DNA of 64,000 nucleotides from Pseudarthrobacter enclensis (GTDB lineage: Bacteria > Actinomycetota > Actinomycetes > Actinomycetales > Micrococcaceae), in contig NZ_KQ758599.1 in NCBI RefSeq assembly GCF_001457025.1, positions 806,001-870,000 on the forward strand, read 5' to 3'. Under the pieces are notes generated by a model. That model was given only the letters and a program-made list of their open reading frames with translations, ran no database searches and had not been told where the DNA came from. Every line of letters begins with the position of its first letter. Within the stretch, counting starts at the first letter, position 1. The translations under genes and the position numbers were made by a program. Of this stretch, positions 51,961 to 62,970 are shown piece after piece.

Positions 51961-52443
51961 CTACCGCGCCTCCGACTTGATCTTCTCCACAGCCTGGTTG
52001 AAGCCGCCGCTGGTCAGCGACGAGCCGGCCACCTTCGAAACCTTGAGCTCATCGATGTTCCTGCCCACCACCTGGGCGGCGATGCCGCCCGCGAACTCGC
52101 CCTGGAACTTGCGCGTATTGGGGTTGGAGGGGTGCTCGGTAATCCGGACATCCGTCACAGTTCCCGAGGCAAGGGTCAGCTGGACCCCTACGGTCTCATT
52201 GCCGTTGGGAGACACATAGTTGCCGTCGGCGCTGTAGGTGCCGTCCTTGTAGTTTGATCCGCTCCCGGCCAGGGCCGTCTCTCCGCCGGCCGGTGTGGTG
52301 GCTGCGGTGCCGTTGTCCGCGGGGGCGGGTCCGTCTTCCGCCGCGGACGGGGCGCAGCCGGCCACCGTGCCGGCCAGGGAAAGTCCGGCGATTCCGGCAA
52401 AGATGCTCCTGCGCAGGGTGCTGGTCGGTGCTGAGGGACTCAT
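51961..52443 (-). CDS. FMN-binding domain lipoprotein
   Basis: 160 residues from ATG 52443. Lipoprotein signal with GLSLAGTVAGC lipobox. The mature part has an Ala/Gly/Thr-rich linker (about residues 35-60), YKDGTYSADGNYVSPNGNETVGVQL, the usual start of FMN-binding domains, and ends VAGSSLTSGGFNQAVEKIKSEAR, the region that normally reads SGAT-x-TS. Here that reads AGSSLTS, so a Ser rather than a Thr would carry the FMN. With ApbE next door it is the presumed flavinylated electron carrier on the outer face of the membrane. Confidence 0.87.
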   Translation of the reverse strand: MSPSAPTSTLRRSIFAGIAGLSLAGTVAGCAPSAAEDGPAPADNGTAATTPAGGETALAGSGSNYKDGTYSADGNYVSPNGNETVGVQLTLASGTVTDVRITEHPSNPNTRKFQGEFAGGIAAQVVGRNIDELKVSKVAGSSLTSGGFNQAVEKIKSEAR

Positions 52444-52645
52444 CAGGCTCTCGTTTCGTCGTCGGGGCTTGTCATCGGGACAGCTCACAGTGGAGCACTG
52501 CTGGCTGGCTACGGTCTTGTCAACGACGAACACCGCGCAATGGTTCAACCGGGACGCAAATGCCGGCAGCAAACCGTGCACGCAACAGGCCCCGCGGGCC
52601 CGCTCCGCTGCCGTCCCGGAATTCTTTGCTGTGACCGCCCGCCGG

Positions 52646-52651
52646 TACGCT
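52646..52651 (+). promoter_or_regulatory. -10-like element (TACGCT) of argS with leaderless spacing
   Basis: TACGCT ends six bases before GTG 52658, the argS start. The intervening AGAGGG may act as a weak ribosome-binding site only if transcription starts further upstream. A leaderless argS mRNA is plausible. Confidence 0.5.
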
Positions 52652-52657
52652 AGAGGG

Positions 52658-54322
52658 GTGACTCCCGAAGAACTCTCCCTCGCCATATCCGCATGCCTGA
52701 AGGACGCCGTCAAAGCCGGCGACATCGCCCTGGCAGAATCCGCCGTTCCCGAGGACGTGCGCGTGGAGCGGCCGAAGAACCGGGACCACGGCGACTGGGC
52801 CACCAACATTGCCCTGCAGCTGGCCAAGCAGGCGGGCACCAACCCGCGCGAGTTCGCAACAGTACTGAGCGCACGGCTGAAAACCATCAGCGGGGTTGCC
52901 GCCGTGGACATCGCCGGGCCGGGCTTCCTGAACATCACCGTGGACGCCGCAGCGGCCGGCGCGCTGGCCAAGGCCATCGTCGAAGCCGGCCGGCAGTACG
53001 GCACCAACTCGGCGCTCGCAGGCCACACCGTCAACATGGAGTTCGTCTCCGCGAACCCCACCGGGCCCCTGCACATCGGCCACACCCGCTGGGCTGCGCT
53101 GGGCGACTCCATCGCCAGGGTGCTGCGGGCCTCCGGCGCCGACGTGACCGCGGAGTACTACATCAACGACGCCGGGTCTCAGATGAACACCTTCGCCCAC
53201 TCCGTGTACTCGCGCCTGCACGGCCTCCCGGTCCCCGACGGCGGCTACCCGGGACAGTACATCGCGGACCTGGGACATGACGTGCTGGCCGCCCACCCTG
53301 ACATCCGCGAACTCACCGAGGTCGCTGCGCTGCCGGTCATCCGCGCCGCCGCCTACGAAGCCCAGATGAAGGACATCAAGTCCACGCTGGCCGATTTCGG
53401 CGTGGATTTCGACGTGTTCTTCTCCGAGCAGGAACTGCACGACGCCGGCGCGATCGAAAGTGCCGTGGCACGCCTTCGCGAACAGGGCCACGTGTTCGAC
53501 GACGGCGGAGCGGTCTGGCTGCGGACCACGGACTTTGGTGACGACAAGGACCGCGTGATGATCCGCGCCAACGGCGAGCCCACCTACTTCGCCGCCGATG
53601 CGGCGTACTACCTGTCCAAGAAGGACCGCGGCTTCACCGAAAAGATCTACCTCCTGGGCGCCGACCACCACGGCTACATCAACCGGCTCAAGGCCATTGC
53701 CGCCGCTGCGGGCGACGATCCCGAGGTCAACATCGAGGTCCTGATCGGCCAGCTGGTGTCCGTCAACGGTGCCAAGCTGTCCAAGCGCGCCGGCAACATC
53801 ATTGAGCTCAAGGACCTCATCGAGTGGCTGGGCAAGGATGCAGTGCGCTACTCGCTGGCCCGTTTCCCGGCCGACTCGCCGCTCACCCTGGATCCGGAAC
53901 TGCTGAAGAAGCACAGCAACGAGAACCCGGTGTTCTACGTGCAGTACGCCCACGCGCGGTCCCGCGGCGCCGCCCGCAACGCGGTAGCCGCAGGGGTGGA
54001 ACGGCAGGTGGACGGCCAGGACAGCTTCGACGCGTCCCTGCTGGACCATGCCACCGAAAACGAACTGCTGTCCTACCTGGGCAGCTACCCGTCCGTCGTG
54101 GCCAAAGCCGCGGAACTGCGCGAACCACACCGCGTGGCCCGGCACCTGGAGTCCATCGCCGGCGCCTACCACCGCTGGTACGACGCCTGCCGGATCGCCC
54201 CCATGGGCGAGGAAGCCGTCACGGACCTCAACCGCACGCGGCTGTGGCTCAACGATGCCACCAGCCAGGTGCTCGCCAACGGCCTCGACCTGCTGGGCGT
54301 TTCCGCGCCGGAACGGATGTAA
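52658..54322 (+). CDS. argS: arginyl-tRNA synthetase
   Basis: 554 residues from GTG 52658; GTG 52631 in the same frame is an alternative. Class I synthetase: HIGH motif in TGPLHIGHTRWA, KMSKS-type motif as KLSKRAGN, N-terminal Add-1 domain (ERPKNRDHGDWATNIALQLAK) and C-terminal DALR domain (VARHLESIAGAYHRWYD). It charges tRNA-Arg. It heads a run of amino-acid biosynthesis genes: lysA begins four bases after its stop. Confidence 0.97.
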   Translation: MTPEELSLAISACLKDAVKAGDIALAESAVPEDVRVERPKNRDHGDWATNIALQLAKQAGTNPREFATVLSARLKTISGVAAVDIAGPGFLNITVDAAAAGALAKAIVEAGRQYGTNSALAGHTVNMEFVSANPTGPLHIGHTRWAALGDSIARVLRASGADVTAEYYINDAGSQMNTFAHSVYSRLHGLPVPDGGYPGQYIADLGHDVLAAHPDIRELTEVAALPVIRAAAYEAQMKDIKSTLADFGVDFDVFFSEQELHDAGAIESAVARLREQGHVFDDGGAVWLRTTDFGDDKDRVMIRANGEPTYFAADAAYYLSKKDRGFTEKIYLLGADHHGYINRLKAIAAAAGDDPEVNIEVLIGQLVSVNGAKLSKRAGNIIELKDLIEWLGKDAVRYSLARFPADSPLTLDPELLKKHSNENPVFYVQYAHARSRGAARNAVAAGVERQVDGQDSFDASLLDHATENELLSYLGSYPSVVAKAAELREPHRVARHLESIAGAYHRWYDACRIAPMGEEAVTDLNRTRLWLNDATSQVLANGLDLLGVSAPERM

Positions 54323-54326
54323 CCCC

Positions 54327-55796
54327 ATGTCAGTTGCTTCGAACACCGCCGCATCCCCGCTCGCCCCGGACTGGCTGCAGGTACCGGCGGACCTGAACGA
54401 ACTCCAGGAACCCCTGTGGGCCGGCAGCGTCAGCCGCGGCGCCGACGGCGGGCTCACCGTGGGCGGCGTCAGCGTCCGGGAACTCAAGGAACAGTTCGGC
54501 ACGCCCCTGTTCGTCATGGACGAGGCCGACTTCCGCGCCCGGGCCCGCGCCTTCAAGGACTCCTTCGACGCCGCCTTCGCCGACATCTGCGGCGGCGTGG
54601 ACGTCTACTACGCCGGAAAGTCCTTCCTCTGCACCGCCGTGGTGAAGTGGGTGGAGGAGGAAGGCCTGCGCCTCGACACCGCCTCCGGCGGCGAGCTGGC
54701 GGTGGCAGCACGTGCCGGCATTGCGGGGTCCCGCGTGGCCCTGCACGGCAACAACAAGTCCGACGCCGAGATCAACCGTGCCCTGGACATGGGCCTGGGC
54801 CGGATCGTGGTGGACAGCCTGGATGAACTGGTCCGGGTCGGGGACCTCGCCCAGGCCCGCGGCGCTCAGGCCAAGGTCATGCTGCGGCTGACCCCCGGCG
54901 TGCACGCGCACACCCACGAATTCATCGCCACCGCCCATGAGGACCAGAAGTTCGGCCTGTCCATGGCGGCTGACACCACCGCAGAGGCCGGCATCTCGGC
55001 TGCCGAGGAAGCCGTGGCCGCCGCCGCTGCCCACCCCGGCATCGAACTGCTGGGCCTGCACTGCCACATCGGGTCTCAGATCTTCGAGCCGGACGGCTTC
55101 GCCCTGGCCGCCGAGAAGCTGCTGCGGTTCCTGGCCGCCATGCAGGAGAAATACTCCATCACCATGCCGGAGCTGGACCTGGGCGGCGGGTACGGGATCG
55201 CGTACACCCCGGTGGACACCCCCCGCCCCGCAGCGGAGATCGCGACGGCGATGGCCGCCGTCGTGCGTTCCACCTGCGCCGAGCTGGGCATCGACGCGCC
55301 CCGGATCTCCATCGAGCCCGGCCGCGCCATCGTTGGCAGCACCACCTTCACGCTCTACGAAGTGGGCACGCTCAAAACGGTCCGGGTCGACGCTCCCGCG
55401 GCCGGCAGTGACGCAGGCAACAACGTTACGTATCCCCGCCGCTATGTTTCAGTGGACGGCGGGATGAGCGACAACGCCCGCCCGGTGCTATACGACGCCG
55501 ATTATTCGGCGGTTCTGGCGTCCCGGACTTCCGGCGCCGCGCCGCAGCTGTCCCGAGTAGTGGGCAAACATTGCGAGAGCGGCGACATAGTTGTTAGAGA
55601 TGTATATCTGCCCGAGGACGTGGCAGCCGGTGATCTGCTTGCTGTACCGGGAACCGGCGCCTACTGCTGGGCCCTCTCGAGCAACTACAACTATCTGGCC
55701 CGGCCGGGCGTTGTCGCGGTGCGCGACGGATCTGCCCGGCTGATTGTCCGCGGGGAAACCGAAGAAGACCTGCTGAACCGCGACATGGGAGCCTGA
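54327..55796 (+). CDS. lysA: diaminopimelate decarboxylase
   Basis: 489 residues from ATG 54327; the longer open frame lies inside argS. PLP Lys in VYYAGKSFLC, HCHIGSQ, GGGYGIAYTP and EPGRAIVG are the expected fold III decarboxylase motifs. It makes lysine from meso-diaminopimelate. An N-terminal extension of about 60 residues (before KEQFGTPLFVMDEADF) is common in actinobacteria. The stop is followed directly by the hom start. argS-lysA pairing is typical of Corynebacterium and Arthrobacter. Confidence 0.96.
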   Translation: MSVASNTAASPLAPDWLQVPADLNELQEPLWAGSVSRGADGGLTVGGVSVRELKEQFGTPLFVMDEADFRARARAFKDSFDAAFADICGGVDVYYAGKSFLCTAVVKWVEEEGLRLDTASGGELAVAARAGIAGSRVALHGNNKSDAEINRALDMGLGRIVVDSLDELVRVGDLAQARGAQAKVMLRLTPGVHAHTHEFIATAHEDQKFGLSMAADTTAEAGISAAEEAVAAAAAHPGIELLGLHCHIGSQIFEPDGFALAAEKLLRFLAAMQEKYSITMPELDLGGGYGIAYTPVDTPRPAAEIATAMAAVVRSTCAELGIDAPRISIEPGRAIVGSTTFTLYEVGTLKTVRVDAPAAGSDAGNNVTYPRRYVSVDGGMSDNARPVLYDADYSAVLASRTSGAAPQLSRVVGKHCESGDIVVRDVYLPEDVAAGDLLAVPGTGAYCWALSSNYNYLARPGVVAVRDGSARLIVRGETEEDLLNRDMGA

Positions 55797-57113
55797 ATGA
55801 CGGAAATGCGAACCCTGAAAGTAGCCCTGCTGGGCTGTGGCAACGTAGGGGCCCAGGTTGCGCGGATCCTCATTGAGGACGCCGACGCCCTCGCCGCCCG
55901 TACCGGTGCCAGGCTGGAACTGGGCGGCATCGCCGTGCGCAACGTGAACGCACCCCGCGACGTTGACCTGCCGCAGGAACTGTTCACCACGGACGCGGAC
56001 ACGCTGGTGAAGGATGCGGACCTCGTCATCGAGCTGATGGGCGGCATCGAGCCCGCCCGCACCCTGATCCTGTCCGCACTCCGCAACGGGGCCTGCGTGG
56101 TGACGGGCAACAAGGCGCTGCTGGCCCAGGACGGCCCCACCCTCTACGAAGAAGCGGACAAGGCCGGTGTCCAGCTCTCCTACGAGGCTGCCGTCGCCGG
56201 TGCCATCCCCATCCTGCGCCCCATCCGCGACAGCCTCTCCGGCGACCGCATCACCCGTGTGCTGGGCATCGTCAACGGCACCACCAACTTCATCCTTGAC
56301 CAGATGGACTCCACGGGAGCCCAGTTCGCCGACGCCCTCGCCGAGGCCCAGCGCCTCGGCTATGCGGAAGCGGACCCCACCGCCGACGTGGAGGGCCACG
56401 ACGCCGCGGCGAAGGCAGCCATCCTGGCGTCGCTGTCCTTCCATACCCGGTTTGCCCTGGAGAACGTCCACTGCGAAGGCATCACCAAGGTCAGCGCCGC
56501 CGACATCGCCGCGGCCAAGGACGCCGGCTTCGTCATCAAGCTGCTCGCCATCGCCGAGAAGCTCACCGACGCCGAGGGCAAGGAAGGCGTCTCCGTCCGC
56601 GTCCACCCCACCCTGCTCCCGCGCGAACACCCGCTGGCGGCGGTCCGGGGCGCTTTCAACGCCGTGTTCGTCGAAGCCGAAAACGCCGGTGAACTCATGT
56701 TCTACGGCCAGGGTGCAGGCGGAACGCCCACCGCGTCCGCCGTCCTGGGCGACCTCGTCTCCGCCGCCCGCCGGCTGGTCCTTGGCGGCCCGGGCCGCAC
56801 GGAAACCACCACCGGCCACGTCCCGGCGCTGCCCATCGATGCCGCCGTCACCAGCTACTACATCGGCCTCGACGTCGCCGACCAGCCAGGCGTCCTGGCC
56901 AGGATTGCGCAGCTGTTCGCCGAGCACGGCGTGTCCATCGAAATCATGCGGCAGACCATCCACCGCGATGCGGAATCCAAGACCGAGTCCGCTGAACTGC
57001 GGATCGTCACCCACCGCGCGTCCGAGGCCGCCCTCGCGGCCACCGTCGAGGCCGTCAAGGGCCTGGACGTCATCAATTCAGTTACATCCGTTCTGCGGGT
57101 AGAAGGAGTCTAA
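55797..57113 (+). CDS. hom: homoserine dehydrogenase
   Basis: 438 residues from ATG 55797, directly after the lysA stop. NAD(P)-binding GCGNVGAQVARIL, catalytic region YEAAVAGAIPILRPI and GTTNFILDQM, GYAEADPTADVEGHDAA, and a C-terminal ACT domain (QPGVLARIAQLFAEHGVSIE) for threonine feedback. Makes homoserine for threonine and methionine. The stop abuts the thrC GTG. Confidence 0.97.
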   Translation: MTEMRTLKVALLGCGNVGAQVARILIEDADALAARTGARLELGGIAVRNVNAPRDVDLPQELFTTDADTLVKDADLVIELMGGIEPARTLILSALRNGACVVTGNKALLAQDGPTLYEEADKAGVQLSYEAAVAGAIPILRPIRDSLSGDRITRVLGIVNGTTNFILDQMDSTGAQFADALAEAQRLGYAEADPTADVEGHDAAAKAAILASLSFHTRFALENVHCEGITKVSAADIAAAKDAGFVIKLLAIAEKLTDAEGKEGVSVRVHPTLLPREHPLAAVRGAFNAVFVEAENAGELMFYGQGAGGTPTASAVLGDLVSAARRLVLGGPGRTETTTGHVPALPIDAAVTSYYIGLDVADQPGVLARIAQLFAEHGVSIEIMRQTIHRDAESKTESAELRIVTHRASEAALAATVEAVKGLDVINSVTSVLRVEGV

Positions 57114-58220
57114 GTGGCTCACCAATGGCGCGGCGTCATCCGCGAATACGCTGACCGTTTGCCCGTCACGGAATCCACCCGGGTCATCACCCTCGGCGAG
57201 GGCGGCACCCCGCTGGTGCACGCGCAGAAGCTGTCCGGGCTCACCGGCTCCGAGGTCTACCTCAAGGTGGAGGGCATGAACCCCACCGGTTCCTTCAAGG
57301 ACCGCGGCATGACCATGGCCATGACCGCCGCCGTCGAATCCGGCGCCCAGGCCGTCGTCTGCGCCTCCACCGGCAACACGTCGGCGTCCGCTGCGGCCTA
57401 CGCCACCGCCGCCGGCCTCAAGTGCGCCGTGCTGGTGCCCGAAGGCAAGATCTCCATGGGCAAGCTGAGCCAGGCCATCGCGCACGGAGCCACCCTGCTG
57501 CAGGTGGACGGCAACTTCGACAACTGCCTGGACATCGCCCGGAAGCTGGGGGAGTCCTACCCGGTGTTCCTGGTGAACTCCGTCAACCCTGCCCGCATCC
57601 AGGGCCAGAAGACCGGCGCGTTCGAGGTGGTGGACGCCCTGGGCGACGCCCCGGACATCCACGTCCTGCCCGTCGGCAACGCGGGAAACATCACCGCGTA
57701 CTGGAAGGGCTACAAGGAATACTCCACGCCGTTCGAGTCCGCCGCTGCCGGCACGCTGGCCCCCGTCTCGACGAAGACGCCCGCCATGTGGGGTTTCCAG
57801 GCCGCAGGCGCTGCCCCGTTCGTCGCCGGCCACCCCATCACCGAGCCGGACACCATCGCCACGGCCATCCGGATCGGCAACCCCGCATCCTGGGACGGTG
57901 CGGTGGCCGCCCGTGACGAGTCCGGTGGACTGATTGACGCCGTGACCGACGAGGAAATCCTCAACGCCCACCGGTGGCTGTCCTCCAAGGAGGGTGTCTT
58001 CGTGGAGCCCGGGTCCGCCGCCGGCGTCGCCGGCCTGCTGAAAAAGCACGCCGCAGGCGAGGTTCCCGCCGGAAAGACCATCGTCATCACTGTCACCGGA
58101 CACGGACTGAAGGACCCGCAGTGGGCCCTGCGCACCGAAGACGGCAGCGATGTGCAGCCGGTCAAGGTGCCCAACGACGTCGTCACCGTAGCTGCTGAAC
58201 TGGGACTGGAAGAAAAATAG
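57114..58220 (+). CDS. thrC: threonine synthase
   Basis: 368 residues from GTG 57114, directly after hom. PLP Lys in [18 protein letters not shown], phosphate-binding [15 protein letters not shown], and [15 protein letters not shown]. Converts O-phosphohomoserine to threonine. thrB follows after two bases, so hom-thrC-thrB is one tight operon in the corynebacterial/arthrobacter order. Confidence 0.97.
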   Translation: MAHQWRGVIREYADRLPVTESTRVITLGEGGTPLVHAQKLSGLTGSEVYLKVEGMNPTGSFKDRGMTMAMTAAVESGAQAVVCASTGNTSASAAAYATAAGLKCAVLVPEGKISMGKLSQAIAHGATLLQVDGNFDNCLDIARKLGESYPVFLVNSVNPARIQGQKTGAFEVVDALGDAPDIHVLPVGNAGNITAYWKGYKEYSTPFESAAAGTLAPVSTKTPAMWGFQAAGAAPFVAGHPITEPDTIATAIRIGNPASWDGAVAARDESGGLIDAVTDEEILNAHRWLSSKEGVFVEPGSAAGVAGLLKKHAAGEVPAGKTIVITVTGHGLKDPQWALRTEDGSDVQPVKVPNDVVTVAAELGLEEK

Positions 58221-58222
58221 CC

Positions 58223-59197
58223 GTGAACGCCACCTCGCAGGCCACCGTCGGACTGCAACTCATCGAGCCGGGCCAGCGCATCACCGTCAGGGTTCCCGCC
58301 ACCACGGCCAACCTGGGCCCCGGCTACGACAGCCTGGGCCTGGCCCTGGCGCTGCACGACACCCTCACCGTGGAAAGCCTGGACACGGACGAACTCGAGT
58401 TCGACCTCCGCGGCGAGGGTGCCGACACCCTGCCCCGGGACGCCAGCCACCTGGTGATCCGGGCCATGGACGCGGCCTTCGAACGGCTGGGTTTCCGGCA
58501 CGGCGGGCTGCGGGTGACCGCGGAGAACGTTAACCCGCACGGCCGCGGCCTCGGATCGTCGGCCTCTGCCGTGGTGGCGGCCGTTTCCGCCGCGAACGCC
58601 ATGGTCCCTGAGCAGTACCGGCGCGGACGTGACTGGATCCTGCAGCTCACCAGTGAGTTGGAAGGCCATCCGGACAACGTCGCTCCCGCCATTTTCGGCG
58701 GACTGGCGCTGTCATGGCAGGACAGTGACCAGTACAGCAGCACCCGCGCCGAAGTGTCTGGTTCCGTGGTCCCCGTGGTGGCGGTCCCGGACTTCGAACT
58801 CTCCACCGAGGCGGCCAGGGCACTCCTGCCGGCCTCCGTGGGCCACCACGCCGCGGCCATGAACTCCGGCCGCGCAGCGCTGCTGATCCACGCACTGACC
58901 ACGGACCCCGCATTCCTGCTTGCCGGAACCGAGGACTACCTGCACCAGAGCTACCGGGCCGCAGCCATGCGTCCCAGCGCCGCCCTGATCGCGGCGCTGC
59001 GGCAGGCAGGCCACGCAGCCGTGGTTTCCGGGGCCGGTCCCACGGTCCTGGTCCTGGCCAACGGGGAGCAGGAAGCCGCCGACATCCTGGCATTCATCGA
59101 CGCGTTTACGGGAGCGAACACGCCGGACGTGAACTGGCGGGTATTGAAGCTCGCAGTGGACGTGGAAGGTGCTAAGGTGGACGTGCACCGGCGGTAA
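58223..59197 (+). CDS. thrB: homoserine kinase
   Basis: 324 residues from GTG 58223. GHMP kinase motifs: VRVPATTANLGPGYDSLGLAL-type start (landmark ATTANLGPGYDSLG), the ATP loop HGRGLGSSASA, and VVSGAGPTVLVLA near the C-terminus. Phosphorylates homoserine ahead of threonine synthase. Last gene of the threonine block; a 288-base leader to rho follows. Confidence 0.97.
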   Translation: MNATSQATVGLQLIEPGQRITVRVPATTANLGPGYDSLGLALALHDTLTVESLDTDELEFDLRGEGADTLPRDASHLVIRAMDAAFERLGFRHGGLRVTAENVNPHGRGLGSSASAVVAAVSAANAMVPEQYRRGRDWILQLTSELEGHPDNVAPAIFGGLALSWQDSDQYSSTRAEVSGSVVPVVAVPDFELSTEAARALLPASVGHHAAAMNSGRAALLIHALTTDPAFLLAGTEDYLHQSYRAAAMRPSAALIAALRQAGHAAVVSGAGPTVLVLANGEQEAADILAFIDAFTGANTPDVNWRVLKLAVDVEGAKVDVHRR

Positions 59198-59485
59198 TTC
59201 CGCCTATCTGATCTGCTTCTGCGCTCAGTGGCTTCTGATCTCCTACTGCGAATATATTCCGGTGCCGCCTGCTTGGTCTGTCGCAGGAATCTGCAGTATC
59301 CACTGCCCCTCAAGCGTCAGTCCTCCGTCCCGCCATGGGCCGGAAGGCGAATCAGTAACCGGCCCTGCTGGCCGAAATCCAACCGGCAAGGCCGAAAAAT
59401 CCGGCTGCAGATCTGAACTGCAGCCCAGATCACATCATCGCGTCCAGCTCCCAGTCCGGACGCCGTCGAGGGGGAAGGATCCTTC
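59198..59485 (+). other. intergenic region / rho leader
   Basis: 288 bases between thrB and rho. It is pyrimidine-rich and C-rich on the plus strand with little obvious base pairing. No ORF with coding character is seen. A long, C-rich untranslated leader would suit Rho autoregulation by Rho-dependent attenuation, as known for E. coli rho; that is inference. GGAAGG (59472-59477) is the ribosome-binding site. Confidence 0.5.
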
Positions 59486-61654
<2,169 letters not shown>

Positions 61655-61661
61655 CTGAGTC

Positions 61662-61807
61662 AAGGGGCGGGGTGTCGGTGCCTTGCGTGGTTCGCCGCGC
61701 GGGTTTTCCGCCCCCGCCCCTTCGCGTGGCGGCTCAGTCCTGACGGACGTGAGCCGCCACGCTCCGGCAGGCCCGATGCCACTCCCGGGGCGGAAAACCC
61801 GCGCGGC
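61662..61807. repeat. nested inverted repeats between rho and prfA
   Basis: Three perfect inverted repeats: outer 21-bp arms at 61694-61714 and 61787-61807; inner 13-bp arms at 61724-61736 and 61750-61762, extended by GTCC/GGAC around a TGAC loop; and an 11-bp pair at 61662-61672 and 61712-61722 that overlaps the outer left arm by three bases. No T run follows, so it is not a simple terminator. It may be a folded RNA at the rho 3' end, a regulatory switch or a small mobile/REP-like repeat. Confidence 0.8.
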
Positions 61808-61855
61808 TTGGTGGTCCCGCCACCGTCCCGCTTCGTGCCCTAGCCGTCGCGTTAC

Positions 61856-61871
61856 TAGACTTGTACAAGTC
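61856..61871 (+). promoter_or_regulatory. prfA promoter -10 with overlapping 14-bp palindrome
   Basis: TAGACT (61856-61861) is a likely -10. A perfect 14-bp palindrome, GACTTGTACAAGTC (61858-61871), overlaps it and the probable start of transcription. AAAGAGG (61873-61879) then serves as ribosome-binding site for ATG 61887. Confidence 0.6.
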
Positions 61872-61886
61872 GAAAGAGGTTTATAG

Positions 61887-62960
61887 ATGTTTGAGTCCGT
61901 ACAGGGCCTGCTTGATGAGCATGACTCCATCCAGGCGCAGCTGGGGGATCCTGCTGTTTATGCTGACCAGCGGCTTGCCCGGAAGCTGGGGCGGCGGTCG
62001 GCTCAGTTGAACGGCATTGTCGAGGCGTACCACAAGTGGGAGGGCCTGCGGGACGACCTCGCTGCCGCCAAGGAGATGGCTGCCGAGGACCCCGAGTTCG
62101 CGGCTGAGGTGCCGGAACTCGAAGCGTCGCTGGAGGCTGCCGCCGCCAAGCTTCGCCGCCTCCTCATACCGCGCGATCCCGACGACGCGCGCAACGTCAT
62201 CCTTGAGGTCAAGGGCGGTGAAGGCGGAGACGAAGCCGCACTGTTCGCCGGCGACCTGTTGCGCATGTACACCCGGTACGCGGAATCCCGCGGCTGGAAG
62301 ACGGAAATCATCTCCGCCACCGAATCCGACCTTGGCGGGTACAAGGACGTCCAGGTGGCCGTCAAGGGCAGCTCGAACGACCCCGCCGAAGGCGTGTACG
62401 CCCGGCTGAAGTTCGAAGGCGGAGTGCACCGCGTCCAGCGCGTGCCCGTCACCGAGTCCCAGGGCCGCATCCACACCTCCGCCGCCGGCGTGCTGGTGCT
62501 GCCGGAAGTCGACGAACCCGAAGAGCTGGAAATCAGCCCCAACGACCTCAAGATCGACGTCTACCGGTCCTCCGGTCCCGGTGGCCAGTCGGTGAACACC
62601 ACGGACTCCGCCGTCCGCATCACCCACCTGCCCACCGGAATCGTCGTCGCCATGCAGAACGAGAAATCGCAGCTGCAGAACCGCGAAGCCGGCATGCGCG
62701 TGCTGCGCGCCCGCATCCTGGCGCACCAGCAGGAGCAGATTGACGCAGCGAACTCCGAGCAGCGGAAATCCCAGATCCGCACGATGGACCGTTCCGAGCG
62801 GATCCGCACCTACAACTACCCCGAAAACCGGATCGCGGACCACCGCACCGGCTACAAGGCATACAACCTGGACCAGGTCATGAACGGCGACCTGGAGCCG
62901 GTGATCCAGTCCGCCATCGAGATGGACGAACAGGCACGCCTGGACGCCATCGGCGACTAG
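61887..62960 (+). CDS. prfA: peptide chain release factor 1
   Basis: 357 residues from ATG 61887. RF1 marks: PVT tripeptide ([16 protein letters not shown]) that reads UAG/UAA and GGQ in [11 protein letters not shown]-terminal domain begins [19 protein letters not shown]. Its Gln is the target of the methyltransferase encoded by prmC, ten bases downstream. The order rho-prfA-prmC-sua5 is widely conserved in actinobacteria. Confidence 0.98.
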   Translation: MFESVQGLLDEHDSIQAQLGDPAVYADQRLARKLGRRSAQLNGIVEAYHKWEGLRDDLAAAKEMAAEDPEFAAEVPELEASLEAAAAKLRRLLIPRDPDDARNVILEVKGGEGGDEAALFAGDLLRMYTRYAESRGWKTEIISATESDLGGYKDVQVAVKGSSNDPAEGVYARLKFEGGVHRVQRVPVTESQGRIHTSAAGVLVLPEVDEPEELEISPNDLKIDVYRSSGPGGQSVNTTDSAVRITHLPTGIVVAMQNEKSQLQNREAGMRVLRARILAHQQEQIDAANSEQRKSQIRTMDRSERIRTYNYPENRIADHRTGYKAYNLDQVMNGDLEPVIQSAIEMDEQARLDAIGD

Positions 62961-62970
62961 CCCTCCCGGT

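Noticed and set aside
52520..54586. 688-codon minus-strand ORF opposite argS
   Set aside because: Shadow of argS and lysA; no supported start or motif.
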